DNA from: Asanoa ferruginea
GTDB lineage: Bacteria; Actinomycetota; Actinomycetes; Mycobacteriales; Micromonosporaceae
DNA: 64,000 nt
Direction: 5' to 3'
NCBI RefSeq assembly: GCF_003387075.1
Contig: NZ_QUMQ01000001.1
Location: 6,014,001-6,078,000, forward strand
Shown: piece by piece, positions 49,147 to 58,166 of the stretch
How the letters are laid out: every line of letters starts with the position of its first letter
Position numbering within the stretch: the stretch's first letter is position 1
The notes under the pieces: generated by a model
What the model saw: only the letters and a program-made list of their open reading frames with translations
Database searches by the model: none
Told to the model about the DNA's origin: nothing
Position numbers and translations under genes: made by a program

Positions 49147-51690
49147 ATGGGTGACGGCGCCCAGCCGGGGATCCTGACCCCGGACCAGCGCGTACGCGTG
49201 TTCATCAGCTCCACGCTGCACGAGATGGCCGCGGAGCGGCGCGCCGTGCGGCAGGCGGTTGGCCGGCTGGGGCAGCTACCGGTGATGTTCGAGCAGGGCG
49301 CACGCCCCCACCCGCCGCACGCCGTCTACCGCGCTTACCTGGAGCAGAGCGGGATCTTTGTCGGGGTGTACGGCGACAGCTACGGCTGGACCGCACCTGG
49401 CATGGACGTGTCGGGCCTGGAAGACGAGCTCCGCCTTGCCACACCGCTGCCGCGGCTGATCTACGTCAAGGAACCCGCTGACCGGCGCGACCATCGGCTG
49501 GCGACCATGCTCGACGGAATCCGACGTGACGCCAGCGTCTCCTACCACCGGTTCCGCACCCCGGCCGAGCTGCGTGACCAGGTCGAGCAGGATCTGGCGC
49601 TGCTGCTGTCGGAGCGGTTCCACCAGACCGGGCCCCCACGGCTCGCGCCGACCACGGGCCTGCTCCCGGCGGCGCGTACCCCGCTGATCGGCCGCGAGCA
49701 CGACCTGGTCGCCCTGGCGGCAATGCTGACCGACGCGGCGGTCCCGCTGGTCACCCTGATCGGCTCCGGCGGGATCGGCAAGACCCGGCTGGCGATGGCG
49801 GCCGCGCAGGAGGTCGTCGACCGGTTCCCGGACGGCGTGCGATTCGTCGACCTCTCCAGGGTCGTCTCACCCGACCTGGTCGCCGAGGCGCTGGCCCAGG
49901 GGCTCGGCGTACGCACCTCCGGCGCCGTCCCGACCGGCACCGACCTCGCATCGTGGCTGCGTACCAAGCGACTGCTCCTCGTGATCGACAATTTCGAGCA
50001 ACTCACCGACGCCGCACCCGTGATCGGCGAGACCCTGCGCGCCGCACCGGGGGTGACCGCCCTGGTCACCAGCCGGGCGCCGCTGCGCCTGACCGACGAG
50101 CGGGTCTATCCGGTGCCGCCGTTGGCGCCGCCGGACTCCGGTGGCCCGGCCGCGGCGTCGCCCGCGGTGCGACTGTTCGTCAGCGCCGCGACCGCCGCCG
50201 CGCCGGACTTTCGGCTGACGCCGGACAACACCGGCGCCGTTGTCGAGATCATCCGCCGCCTCGACGGGCTGCCGCTGGCCATCCTGCTCGCGGCCGCGCG
50301 GGTCCGGCTGCTGTCACCGGCGGCCATCGTCGCGCACCTCGCCGACCCGTTGCGCCTACTCACCGGCGGCGCCCGCGACCTGCCCGACCGGCAACGCACG
50401 CTCCGCGACACGATCGCCTGGAGCTATCAGCTGCTGAACCCCGGCGAGCGCGCGCTTCTCGACCGGCTCGGCGTCTTCGCCGGCGGCTGGGATCTCGACG
50501 CCGCCGAAGCGGTCGTCCTACCCGACCATGACCCACTGCCGATTCTCGAGGCGTTGGTCGAGTCGGCGCTGGTCCAGCGGACCACGGAGCCGGACGGCCG
50601 GGGCCGGTTCACGATGCTGGAGACCGTCCGGCATTACGCCCGCATGCGCCTACAGGACAGCCGCGAGCAGCCGCCGGTACGCGCCGCGCACGCCGCGCAC
50701 TACCTGTCGCTGGCCCAGGCCGCGGAACCGCATCTCAACCGGGCGGACGGGCCGACCTGGCTGCGCCGTCTCGAACTGGAGCGGGAGAACATCCATGCGG
50801 CGTTGAACTGGTTCCTCGAGGAGGACGACCCGGCACAGGCGCTGCGGCTGCTGTGGGCCAGTTGGGCTTTCTGGTGGCGTCGCGGACACATCGAGGAGGC
50901 CAGCCGCTACGTGGCCCGGATCCGCGACCGCGGCGAGCTGCTGGACGGCCCGGAGACCGGCCGAGCCCTGCTCGGTTCCGGCGTGCTGACCTTCGTATCC
51001 GGGCAATACCAGCAGGCGGAAAACTATCTCCTGCGGGCCCTGCCGTTCCTGCGGGCCGGTGGCGACGACCCGGGTGTGTCGCTCGCGTTGGGGCCGCTCG
51101 GCCAGTTCGCCGCCCTGCGCGGCGAAGCCGCACGTGCCCAGACCTATCTGGACGAAGCCAGGGACAAGGGCGAGGAGTGGCAGACCAGCCTCTACCACAG
51201 CCGGGTCGCCCGAGTGAGGATGGCCAACGGCGACTACGACGAGGCGCTGGCACACCTGCGCCACGCGGTCGACGTCTCCCGAGGGGCGCAGGACCAGTTC
51301 GTCGCGCTCGTCGCGCACTACACCTGGGCGGCCTGCTCGGTCGCCGTTGACGAGCCCGCAGACGCGCGCCACCACCTCATCGAAGGGCTGTCACTGGCCG
51401 CCGTCTCGGGCGACGAGGCCGCCATCGCCCAATTCCTGGCCGCACTGGCCGACGTGGACGCCAGCGGAGGCGACCTGGAACGGGCGGTCCAGCTCGCCGC
51501 CGCCGCGCAGGCGCTGCGAACCCCTTCGAACGAGATGTGGATGCGCGCGTTCGTGGCGCCCTGGCCGGCGACCGGCCCCGACCGGGACGAGGCCAGGTCC
51601 CGGCTCGGCGCCGACGCCTACGACCGCGCCTGGCAGGCCGGTGAGCACCTGGGTATCGAGCGGGCCATCACCGCGGCGACCGCAAGCTGA
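49147..51690 (+). CDS. STAND NTPase with N-terminal DUF4062 and C-terminal TPR-like region
   Basis: 847 residues. Residues 15-160 match DUF4062 (VRVFISSTLHEMAAERRAVRQAV, then GIFVGVYGDSYGW). An NB-ARC-type ATPase follows, with Walker A GSGGIGKTRL near residue 205, Walker B LLLVIDNFEQ near 280, a TSRAPL sensor near 306 and RLDGLPLAILLAAARVRLL. The rest is helical TPR-like repeats. No DNA-binding domain is seen, unlike LuxR- or SARP-type relatives. DUF4062-STAND proteins have been suggested to act in signalling or defence; the activity is unproven. It stands alone 93 bp after the GH10 gene. Confidence 0.85.
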   Translation: MGDGAQPGILTPDQRVRVFISSTLHEMAAERRAVRQAVGRLGQLPVMFEQGARPHPPHAVYRAYLEQSGIFVGVYGDSYGWTAPGMDVSGLEDELRLATPLPRLIYVKEPADRRDHRLATMLDGIRRDASVSYHRFRTPAELRDQVEQDLALLLSERFHQTGPPRLAPTTGLLPAARTPLIGREHDLVALAAMLTDAAVPLVTLIGSGGIGKTRLAMAAAQEVVDRFPDGVRFVDLSRVVSPDLVAEALAQGLGVRTSGAVPTGTDLASWLRTKRLLLVIDNFEQLTDAAPVIGETLRAAPGVTALVTSRAPLRLTDERVYPVPPLAPPDSGGPAAASPAVRLFVSAATAAAPDFRLTPDNTGAVVEIIRRLDGLPLAILLAAARVRLLSPAAIVAHLADPLRLLTGGARDLPDRQRTLRDTIAWSYQLLNPGERALLDRLGVFAGGWDLDAAEAVVLPDHDPLPILEALVESALVQRTTEPDGRGRFTMLETVRHYARMRLQDSREQPPVRAAHAAHYLSLAQAAEPHLNRADGPTWLRRLELERENIHAALNWFLEEDDPAQALRLLWASWAFWWRRGHIEEASRYVARIRDRGELLDGPETGRALLGSGVLTFVSGQYQQAENYLLRALPFLRAGGDDPGVSLALGPLGQFAALRGEAARAQTYLDEARDKGEEWQTSLYHSRVARVRMANGDYDEALAHLRHAVDVSRGAQDQFVALVAHYTWAACSVAVDEPADARHHLIEGLSLAAVSGDEAAIAQFLAALADVDASGGDLERAVQLAAAAQALRTPSNEMWMRAFVAPWPATGPDRDEARSRLGADAYDRAWQAGEHLGIERAITAATAS

Positions 51691-51818
51691 CAAAGCGGGT
51701 TGGTTGATCTCCCGGGGCTGGTACGGGTTTGGTGCGGGCAGCGAATCGACAGAACTTTGACCAGGTGTCTCTGCGAGGGTGACCGCATTCCACGTCGCGC
51801 TCACGAACGGGAGTAGAG

Positions 51819-52010
51819 ATGCGTTCGAAACTGAAGCGGCCGGCCGCGGTCGCGACCCTCGCGGTAAGCACCTCGGTGGGCACGCTCGTCGCGACGGCCG
51901 GTCCGGCGGCCGCGTTGGACGCATGGCACGACGTCAACAACGTGTCCGTGCGAACCTGCGACGACGGCTTTGCGCCTTACTACCTCAGCGGAACAGTGCT
52001 TTTCCGGTGA
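51819..52010 (+). CDS. small secreted peptide (63 aa)
   Basis: ATG 51819 is preceded by GGGAGTAGAG. A signal peptide (residues 1-33, PAAVATLAVSTSVGTLVATAGPAAA) leaves a mature part of about 30 residues with a single cysteine (VRTCDDGFAPYYLSG). The product is short, and the reading frame may be a remnant of a longer secreted protein. It lies between two STAND genes and no function is recognised. Confidence 0.5.
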   Translation: MRSKLKRPAAVATLAVSTSVGTLVATAGPAAALDAWHDVNNVSVRTCDDGFAPYYLSGTVLFR

Positions 52011-52174
52011 GCTGGGGCAAAGAACCGCAGGCCAAATACCACCATCGCGGTATATAGCGGCGCGATCTGGTCGCCCCTGCATCCCACCGACGTCGCCGTA
52101 TCCCCGCTGCCGAGCGTTGCCAGCCGCCCGGCACTAGCGTCACCTTCGATGGGGTGTGCGAAGGGGGACGCTAC

Positions 52175-55100
52175 GTGGGCATCACTTCGGAAGACGGTGG
52201 CTTCGGCGAGTTGTTGCGGGTGTCGCGCCGGGCGGTGTCGATCAGCCAGCAGCAGCTCGCGGATCGGGTCGGGCTGAGCGTGACCGCCGTCCGCGATCTC
52301 GAGCAGGGACGCACGCGCCGGCCTCGGCGGGGGATCGTGGACGCGATGGTCGCCGCGCTGGAGCTGACCGCGGACACGGCCGCGGCGTTCCGGGATGCGG
52401 CCAGCGACCGGCCGCGACCCGTGCCGGCGCCGTCGGGTCCGTTGCGGGTGCAGGTGCTGGGACCTCTGACGGTGAGCCGGGGAGCGACCCCGGTGCGGGT
52501 GGGTCGGGGGCGGCGGCGGGCTTTGCTCGGCCGCTTGGCGCTGTCACCCAACAGCACGGTGTCGACGGCCGATCTGATCGACCTGCTCTGGGGTGCCGAT
52601 CCGCCGCCGGATCCGGCCCAGGCGGTGCAGACCCACCTGTCCCGGCTGCGGGCCGCGCTCCGGGCCGACGACGCCGGTCCGGTGCGGACGGTGGCCCGGA
52701 CGGCGGGCGGCTATCAGCTCAACCTGAGCGACGACCAGCTCGACCTGGCCGACTTCCGTCGTCAGGTGCGCCGGGCCCGCGCGGCCGAGCCGGGTCAGGC
52801 GCTCGCGGTGCTCGACGACGCGCTCGGCCTTTGGCGCGGGAGCGTCCTGCCCGACATCCCGGAGTTGCGGCTGCATCCGCTGAGCACCGGCGTGCTCGAC
52901 GAATACATCGGGGCGATGCTCCTGCACACCGACCTCGCGCTGGCGGGCGGGCAAGCCGAACGCAGCCTGCCGCGCCTGCGCGAGCTGGCGGCAGCCAATC
53001 CGCTGCACGAGCCGTTGCATGCCCGGCTGATGGCGGTGCTCGCGGCCAGCAACCTCCAGGCCGCCGCTCTGGAGGTCTATGCCGACATCCGCCGCCGCCT
53101 CGTCGAGGATCTCGGGATCGAGCCCGGCACCGCGCTGGTCGAGGCGCACCGGCGGGTTCTCCGGCAGGAGACCGGCGCGTCGGACACTGCCGGCGGCCGG
53201 TCCGGCCCGCCGGCGCAGCTTCCCGCCGGCGTCCCCTCGTTCGCCGGCCGGGCCGACGCCCTCGCCTGGCTCGACGGCCTGTTGCGGGCAGACCAACGGG
53301 TCGGTGCGGTGTCCGGCACGGCCGGCGTCGGCAAGACCACCCTGGCCGTGCACTGGGCGCATCGGGTGTCCGACCAGTTTCCGGACGGCACGTTGTATGT
53401 CAACCTGCACGGCTTCGACCCCGGCGGCCGGCCACTGGATCCCGCCGACGCGGTGCGGGACTTCCTCGACGCGTTCGGCGTTCCCGCCGCCAGAATCCCG
53501 CAGGGCCTCGACGCCCGGGCAGCGCAATACCGCGGCCTCATCCGGGGCCGCCGGATGCTCGTCGTGTTGGACAACGCCCGCGATGCCGAGCAGGCCCGCC
53601 CGCTGCTGCCGGGCACGCCGACGGCTGTCGTCGTCGTCACCAGCCGCGACCAGTTGACCGGGCTGGTCGTGGCCGAGGGTGCGCGCCCGTTCCACCTCGA
53701 CCTGATGTCGCCTACCGAGTCCTACGACCTGCTGACCGGTCGGCTCGGCCCGCAACGGTTGCGGTGCGAGCCGGAGGTGGCGCAGCGGATCGTTGCGGTC
53801 TGCACCGGGCTGCCGCTCGCGCTGGCGATCGTCGCCGCCCGCGCCCAGCAGACAGGGTTCCCGCTGGCGGCGGTGGCCACTGAGCTGGGCGGCGTCAGCC
53901 GGCCACTGGACGCGCTGGACGGCGGAGACGCCGCCACCCGGCTCCGAGCGGTCCTCTCGTCGTCATACCGCGCGCTCACGCCCTCGGCCGCGCGCCTCCT
54001 GCGCTTGCTCGGCCTGCACCCCGGCGGCACCGTCGCGCTCCCCGCGGCGGCCAGCCTGGCCGGTGTTCCCGCGACCGTCGCGCGCGACCTGCTGACCGAG
54101 CTCACCCGCGCCTCGCTGCTCACCGAACCCAACCCGGGTCGCTTCGCACTACACGATCTGCTGCGCGCGTACGCCAGCGAACTCGCGTTTGACGAGGAAA
54201 CCCCCAGTGCGCGGACAGCGGCGTTCACCCGGCTTCTCGACCATTACCTGCACACCGCCGCCGAGGCTGACCGCCAGCTCAGCCCGTCGCGCCGGCCCTG
54301 TGTGATCCCGTTCGGCGAGCCGGTGCCGGGCGCCACGGTCGGCCAGGTCGACGATCCCGTCTCGTGGTTCACCGCCGAGCGATCCAACCTTATGGCGGTG
54401 CTCGACCGCGCCCGCGACCCCGACGTGGCCCGGCAGGCCTGGCAGCTCGCGTGGGCGGTCGACTCCGCCCTCGAACGCCAAGGCCACTGGTCGGAACTCG
54501 CGCATGCGTGGCGCCTGGCGCTCTCCATCGCGACGGCGCTGCCCGACCTGCGGGCGCAGGCGTTCGCGCAGCGCCGGCTCGCACAGGCGTGCACGCTGCT
54601 CGGGCGCGACGCCGAGGCCGACGCCCACCTGGGCCAGGCCTTGCGGCTCTACGAAGACGCCGCCGACGACGCCGGTCAGGCCATCGTCCATCATTCACTG
54701 TCCTGTGTATACGAACAGCGGCACGACTTCGAGCGCGCACTGCACCACGCCGAGCACGCATTGTCATACGCGCGACCGAGCGGCGACGAGAGCGTGCAGG
54801 CCCTCGCGCTCAACGCCATCGGCTGGTGTCATGCCCAACTCGGCCAGCACGCCGAGGCGTTGGCCCACTGCCAGCGCGCTCTGCTGCTCCTGGACCCGAG
54901 CGACCACCGGGCCCAGGCAGACACCTGGGACTCCATCGGCTTCGCCTGTCACCACCTCGGGCGCCTCGACGAGGCCGTGCACGCCTACGAGCAGGCGCTG
55001 ACGCTGGCCCGCCAGGCCGGCGCCCGCCACCTCGAGGGGACCGTGCTGAGCCATCTCGGCGACACCCACCTCGCTGCGGGCGACCCCGCGGCGGCCCGGG

Positions 55101-55186
55101 TCGTCTGGAAGCCGGCCCTGGACATCCTGCACAGCATCGACGCGCCCGCGGCCGACGATCTACGCGAGCGGCTCAACCGGCGATGA
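52175..55186 (+). CDS. XRE-SARP-BTAD-NB-ARC-TPR regulator (AfsR-like, 1003 aa)
   Basis: From GTG 52175, with AAGGGGGA upstream. The domain order is: XRE helix-turn-helix (SISQQQLADRVGLSVTAVRDLEQGRTRRP); OmpR-like SARP winged helix (LRVQVLGPLTVSRGATPVRVG, then VSTADLIDLLWGADPPPDPAQAVQTHLSRLR); BTAD helices to about residue 340; NB-ARC ATPase with Walker A GTAGVGKTTL near residue 382; C-terminal TPRs. AfsR-type proteins activate secondary-metabolite genes by binding direct repeats, and phosphorylation or ligand binding to the TPR/ATPase tunes them. Having both an XRE and a SARP DNA-binding domain is unusual. It converges on the next SARP, 6 bp apart. Confidence 0.9.
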   Translation: MGITSEDGGFGELLRVSRRAVSISQQQLADRVGLSVTAVRDLEQGRTRRPRRGIVDAMVAALELTADTAAAFRDAASDRPRPVPAPSGPLRVQVLGPLTVSRGATPVRVGRGRRRALLGRLALSPNSTVSTADLIDLLWGADPPPDPAQAVQTHLSRLRAALRADDAGPVRTVARTAGGYQLNLSDDQLDLADFRRQVRRARAAEPGQALAVLDDALGLWRGSVLPDIPELRLHPLSTGVLDEYIGAMLLHTDLALAGGQAERSLPRLRELAAANPLHEPLHARLMAVLAASNLQAAALEVYADIRRRLVEDLGIEPGTALVEAHRRVLRQETGASDTAGGRSGPPAQLPAGVPSFAGRADALAWLDGLLRADQRVGAVSGTAGVGKTTLAVHWAHRVSDQFPDGTLYVNLHGFDPGGRPLDPADAVRDFLDAFGVPAARIPQGLDARAAQYRGLIRGRRMLVVLDNARDAEQARPLLPGTPTAVVVVTSRDQLTGLVVAEGARPFHLDLMSPTESYDLLTGRLGPQRLRCEPEVAQRIVAVCTGLPLALAIVAARAQQTGFPLAAVATELGGVSRPLDALDGGDAATRLRAVLSSSYRALTPSAARLLRLLGLHPGGTVALPAAASLAGVPATVARDLLTELTRASLLTEPNPGRFALHDLLRAYASELAFDEETPSARTAAFTRLLDHYLHTAAEADRQLSPSRRPCVIPFGEPVPGATVGQVDDPVSWFTAERSNLMAVLDRARDPDVARQAWQLAWAVDSALERQGHWSELAHAWRLALSIATALPDLRAQAFAQRRLAQACTLLGRDAEADAHLGQALRLYEDAADDAGQAIVHHSLSCVYEQRHDFERALHHAEHALSYARPSGDESVQALALNAIGWCHAQLGQHAEALAHCQRALLLLDPSDHRAQADTWDSIGFACHHLGRLDEAVHAYEQALTLARQAGARHLEGTVLSHLGDTHLAAGDPAAARVVWKPALDILHSIDAPAADDLRERLNRR

Positions 55187-55192
55187 AGGCCG

Positions 55193-58006
55193 CTAGCCGG
55201 CGTCGACGTCTGCGAGCCTGACCCGTAGCTCCGCAGCGTGTGGATGGCCGAGTGCGGTGAGGATCTCCAGGGCGGCCTGCCAGTCGGCGCGTGCGGCGTC
55301 GATGTCGCCGGCGGCCAGATGGGTGCCGCCGCGGTGGGTCAGGACGTCGGCCTCGTTGTAGCGGTCGCCCGCGTGTCGGAACAGGTCGAGCCCCTGTCGG
55401 TAGCAGGCGAGTGCCTCGCGATGATCACCCAGGTGGTGATGGGTGTAGCCGAGGGTGTCCCAGATCGCCGCCTCGCCGTAGGCGTCGCCCAGCTTCTGGT
55501 TGAGGGTCAGGGCCTGCGCGCCGTGGACGAGGGCCTGCTGGAGGTCGCCGAGCTGGGCGAGGGCCCACGCGAGTGCGTTGAGGGCACGGGCCTCGCCGAG
55601 TTGGTGACCGGCGGCGCGGTAGAGGTCCAGGGCCCCGGCGATCTCGTCGAGGGCGTCGCGCTTGCGGCCCTGCGTCGAGCGCATCCAGGACCGGCTGAAG
55701 TGGGTGCTCGCCTGGCCGGTCTGGTCGCCGAGGCGAACGTACAACCGGAGGGCCTCGCGGTAATGGTCTTCGGCCTCGTCGAACTGGTTGATCTGGGCGT
55801 TGCAGCGGCCCAGCCGGCGTTCGGAGTAGGCCTGCATGTGCGGGTCGGCGAGGCGTCGGGCGCTGTCGAGGGCGAGGCTCTGGACGGTGAGCCAGTCGTC
55901 CCAGTGGCCGCGCAGGTCGAGGAAGTCGTCCATTGTCCGGGCCAGGTGCCACACGTGCGTGTCGAGACCGACCGTGTGCGCGTGGCGGACGGCGGCGAGC
56001 AGGGCCGGGCGTTCCGCGGTGAACCAGGCCAGCGCGGCCGCCGGATCGGCCGGCCGGCCGGGGGTCGTGCCGGCCGTCGGCTCCGGGAGGGCGAGCGGCT
56101 CAATGCGCTCGAACAGCAGGTGCAGAGCCGCGTGGGCGCTGTGCAGGTAATGGTCGAGGAGCCGGCGTAGCTGTAGGTGCCGTTCGGCGGGATCGTCGTG
56201 GGCGGTGGACAGCTCGGCTGCGTAGGCGCGGAGCAGATCGTGCGGAGCGTAGCGGTATGGCCCGTGCTCGGAGAGCAGGTGCGCGTCGACGAGTTCGTCG
56301 ATGAGGGCGCGCGCCTGCCGTGGCGGAACACCGACCAGGCTGGCCGCGGCGGCCACCCCGATGTCGGGACCGGGAATCGTGCCCAGGCTCCGGAACATCC
56401 GCGCCGCCGCCGGCGTCATTGCCCGGTAGGACCAGGAGAACACGGCACGCACGTCGGTAAGGGGGTCACCGCCCGTGAGCGTGTCGAGCCGGTCTCCGGC
56501 GTCAGCAAGCTCGCTGCGCAGCTGCGCGAGCGGATAGCGGGCGCGCTCCGTGGCCCGCGCGGCCATGATGACGAGGGCGAGGGGGAGCCGTGCGGCCGCG
56601 TGGATCAGTTCGGTGACGATCTGCGGCTCGCGGGCCACCCGGGCAGCGCCAAGTCGGTGGGCCAGCAGGCTCCGCGACTCGGCGTCAGTGAGCACATCCA
56701 GGTGCACGGCCAGGGCGGCGTTGCTGGCGACGAGTCCGGTGAGCCGGTTGCGGCTGGTCACCACGACCAGGCAGCCGGCGGCGCCGGGAAGCAGCGGGCG
56801 GACCTGCTCGGTGTCGTGTGCGTTGTCCAGTAGGATCAGGACCCGTCGGTCGGCCAGCTCGGTGCGCAGGAGGAGGCTCTGTGCGGCTGAACCGGTCGGG
56901 ATGCTCTGCGCCGGGATGCCCAGGGCGGCGAGCAGACTGCGCACCGCCTCGGCCACCGTGACCGGCGCACCGGACGGGTCGAACCCGCGCAGGTCAAGGT
57001 ATAACTGACCGTCAGGGAACCGGTCTCGGACGCGGTGGCTCCAGTGGACGGCGAGGGCGGTCTTGCCCACGCCGGCGGTCCCCGAGATCGCGCAGACGAG
57101 CGTCGCCGTCGCGTCCCGGCCGTCGGAGGCCCGCGCCTCGATCGAACCCACCAATGTGTCCAACCGCGCCAGCTCGGCCTCCCGGCCGGTGAACCCGGCA
57201 ACATCAGCGGGTAGGTGAGCCGGAGGCGAGTGTCTCCGGCTGGCCTCGGGAGCCTCGGCCGACGCGGCCCGGTCGCCGCGCAGCAGCGCCCCGTGCGCGG
57301 CCTGGAGCTCTGGGCCCGGGTCGACACCCAGTTCCTCGGCGAATGTCCGGCGAACCTGCTGGTAGACGGTCAGCGCCTCGGCTCGACGCCCCTGCCCGGC
57401 CAGTGCGGCCATCAGCAGGATCGCGATCCGCTCGCGGAACGGATGAGCCGCGAGCAGGCTGGACAACTCCTCGGCCGCGGGTTCGTGCCTACCCAGCTGG
57501 AGCTCCAGTTCCCACCGCCGCTCGACAACCGCGAGGCGACGGGCGTTCAGCGCCGTGACCGCGTCGCGCAGGCCGGCGCCCTCCAGCCCGGCCAGCGGCG
57601 CACCGCGCCACAGCGCCAGCGCCTCGACCAGGAGTGCGACGGCATCTTCGGGACTTCGCGCGGCGAGGTCTTCGGCCCGGGCCGCCAGCTCGCCGAAGGT
57701 CCGCTCGTCGTAGCGGTGACCGGTGAGCGTCAGCTGGTAGGCCTCACGCGCGGCGCGGATCGTGCCGGCGGGGGCGCCGGCGGCGGTGAGGACCGATCGC
57801 AGCCGGGACACGACGTCTTGCACCTGACGGCGGGCGGTGGCCGGTGGCCGCTCGTCCCAGACGATGTCGACCAGTCGCGGTATCGACACCGGACGGTCGG
57901 CGTCGAGAAGCAACGCGGCGAGGACCCGCTCCTGGCGCGCACCGTGCAGCGGAACCCGGTTTCCGGCTGCCCAAACCTCGATCGGACCGAGCAGGCGGAA
58001 GTCCAT
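55193..58006 (-). CDS. SARP-BTAD-NB-ARC-TPR regulator (AfsR-like, 937 aa)
   Basis: The ATG at 58006 gives MDFRLLGPIEVWAAGNRVPL, the canonical SARP start. The domain order is: winged helix (SIPRLVDIVWDERPPATARRQVQDVVSRLR); BTAD to about residue 250; NB-ARC ATPase with Walker A GTAGVGKTAL near residue 314 and ILLDNAHD; TPR repeats from about residue 680. There is no XRE domain. It is divergent from the short SARP gene at 58167. The 160-bp gap holds an array of 11-bp direct repeats, the type of site SARPs bind, so both genes are probably controlled there. Confidence 0.9.
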   Translation of the reverse strand: MDFRLLGPIEVWAAGNRVPLHGARQERVLAALLLDADRPVSIPRLVDIVWDERPPATARRQVQDVVSRLRSVLTAAGAPAGTIRAAREAYQLTLTGHRYDERTFGELAARAEDLAARSPEDAVALLVEALALWRGAPLAGLEGAGLRDAVTALNARRLAVVERRWELELQLGRHEPAAEELSSLLAAHPFRERIAILLMAALAGQGRRAEALTVYQQVRRTFAEELGVDPGPELQAAHGALLRGDRAASAEAPEASRRHSPPAHLPADVAGFTGREAELARLDTLVGSIEARASDGRDATATLVCAISGTAGVGKTALAVHWSHRVRDRFPDGQLYLDLRGFDPSGAPVTVAEAVRSLLAALGIPAQSIPTGSAAQSLLLRTELADRRVLILLDNAHDTEQVRPLLPGAAGCLVVVTSRNRLTGLVASNAALAVHLDVLTDAESRSLLAHRLGAARVAREPQIVTELIHAAARLPLALVIMAARATERARYPLAQLRSELADAGDRLDTLTGGDPLTDVRAVFSWSYRAMTPAAARMFRSLGTIPGPDIGVAAAASLVGVPPRQARALIDELVDAHLLSEHGPYRYAPHDLLRAYAAELSTAHDDPAERHLQLRRLLDHYLHSAHAALHLLFERIEPLALPEPTAGTTPGRPADPAAALAWFTAERPALLAAVRHAHTVGLDTHVWHLARTMDDFLDLRGHWDDWLTVQSLALDSARRLADPHMQAYSERRLGRCNAQINQFDEAEDHYREALRLYVRLGDQTGQASTHFSRSWMRSTQGRKRDALDEIAGALDLYRAAGHQLGEARALNALAWALAQLGDLQQALVHGAQALTLNQKLGDAYGEAAIWDTLGYTHHHLGDHREALACYRQGLDLFRHAGDRYNEADVLTHRGGTHLAAGDIDAARADWQAALEILTALGHPHAAELRVRLADVDAG

Positions 58007-58047
58007 ACGACCGGTCAACTCCTAACCCCGTCCGGCGGGCACACGTC

Positions 58048-58087
58048 GAGGACGCCGTAAGGACGCCGCAAGGACGAGAAGAGAACG
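58048..58087 (+). promoter_or_regulatory. SARP-type 11-bp direct-repeat array
   Basis: Four heptamers repeat with an exact 11-bp period: GAGGACG (58048), AAGGACG (58059), AAGGACG (58070) and the weaker GAGAACG (58081). The first three also share CCG after the heptamer in two cases. SARP proteins are known to bind such heptameric repeats, on one face of the helix, upstream of a -10 box. The array lies 79 bp before the short SARP gene at 58167. Confidence 0.7.
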
Positions 58088-58166
58088 GGTGCTTCGACTG
58101 TAGCCGCTGAGTAGGTCGCGATGTCGTGCCCGTCACATCGGCGCCGACCGGAAGGGAAAGGCATCA

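Noticed and set aside
51819-52010. Lanthipeptide precursor for the lanB cluster
   Set aside because: It has a Sec signal peptide and one cysteine, and lies 9 kb from lanB. Class I precursors have a FNLD-type leader and several Ser/Thr/Cys in the core.
58007-58166. Hidden precursor peptide in the divergent SARP gap
   Set aside because: No short frame with a ribosome binding site and a Ser/Thr/Cys-rich end is present; the region is dominated by direct repeats.
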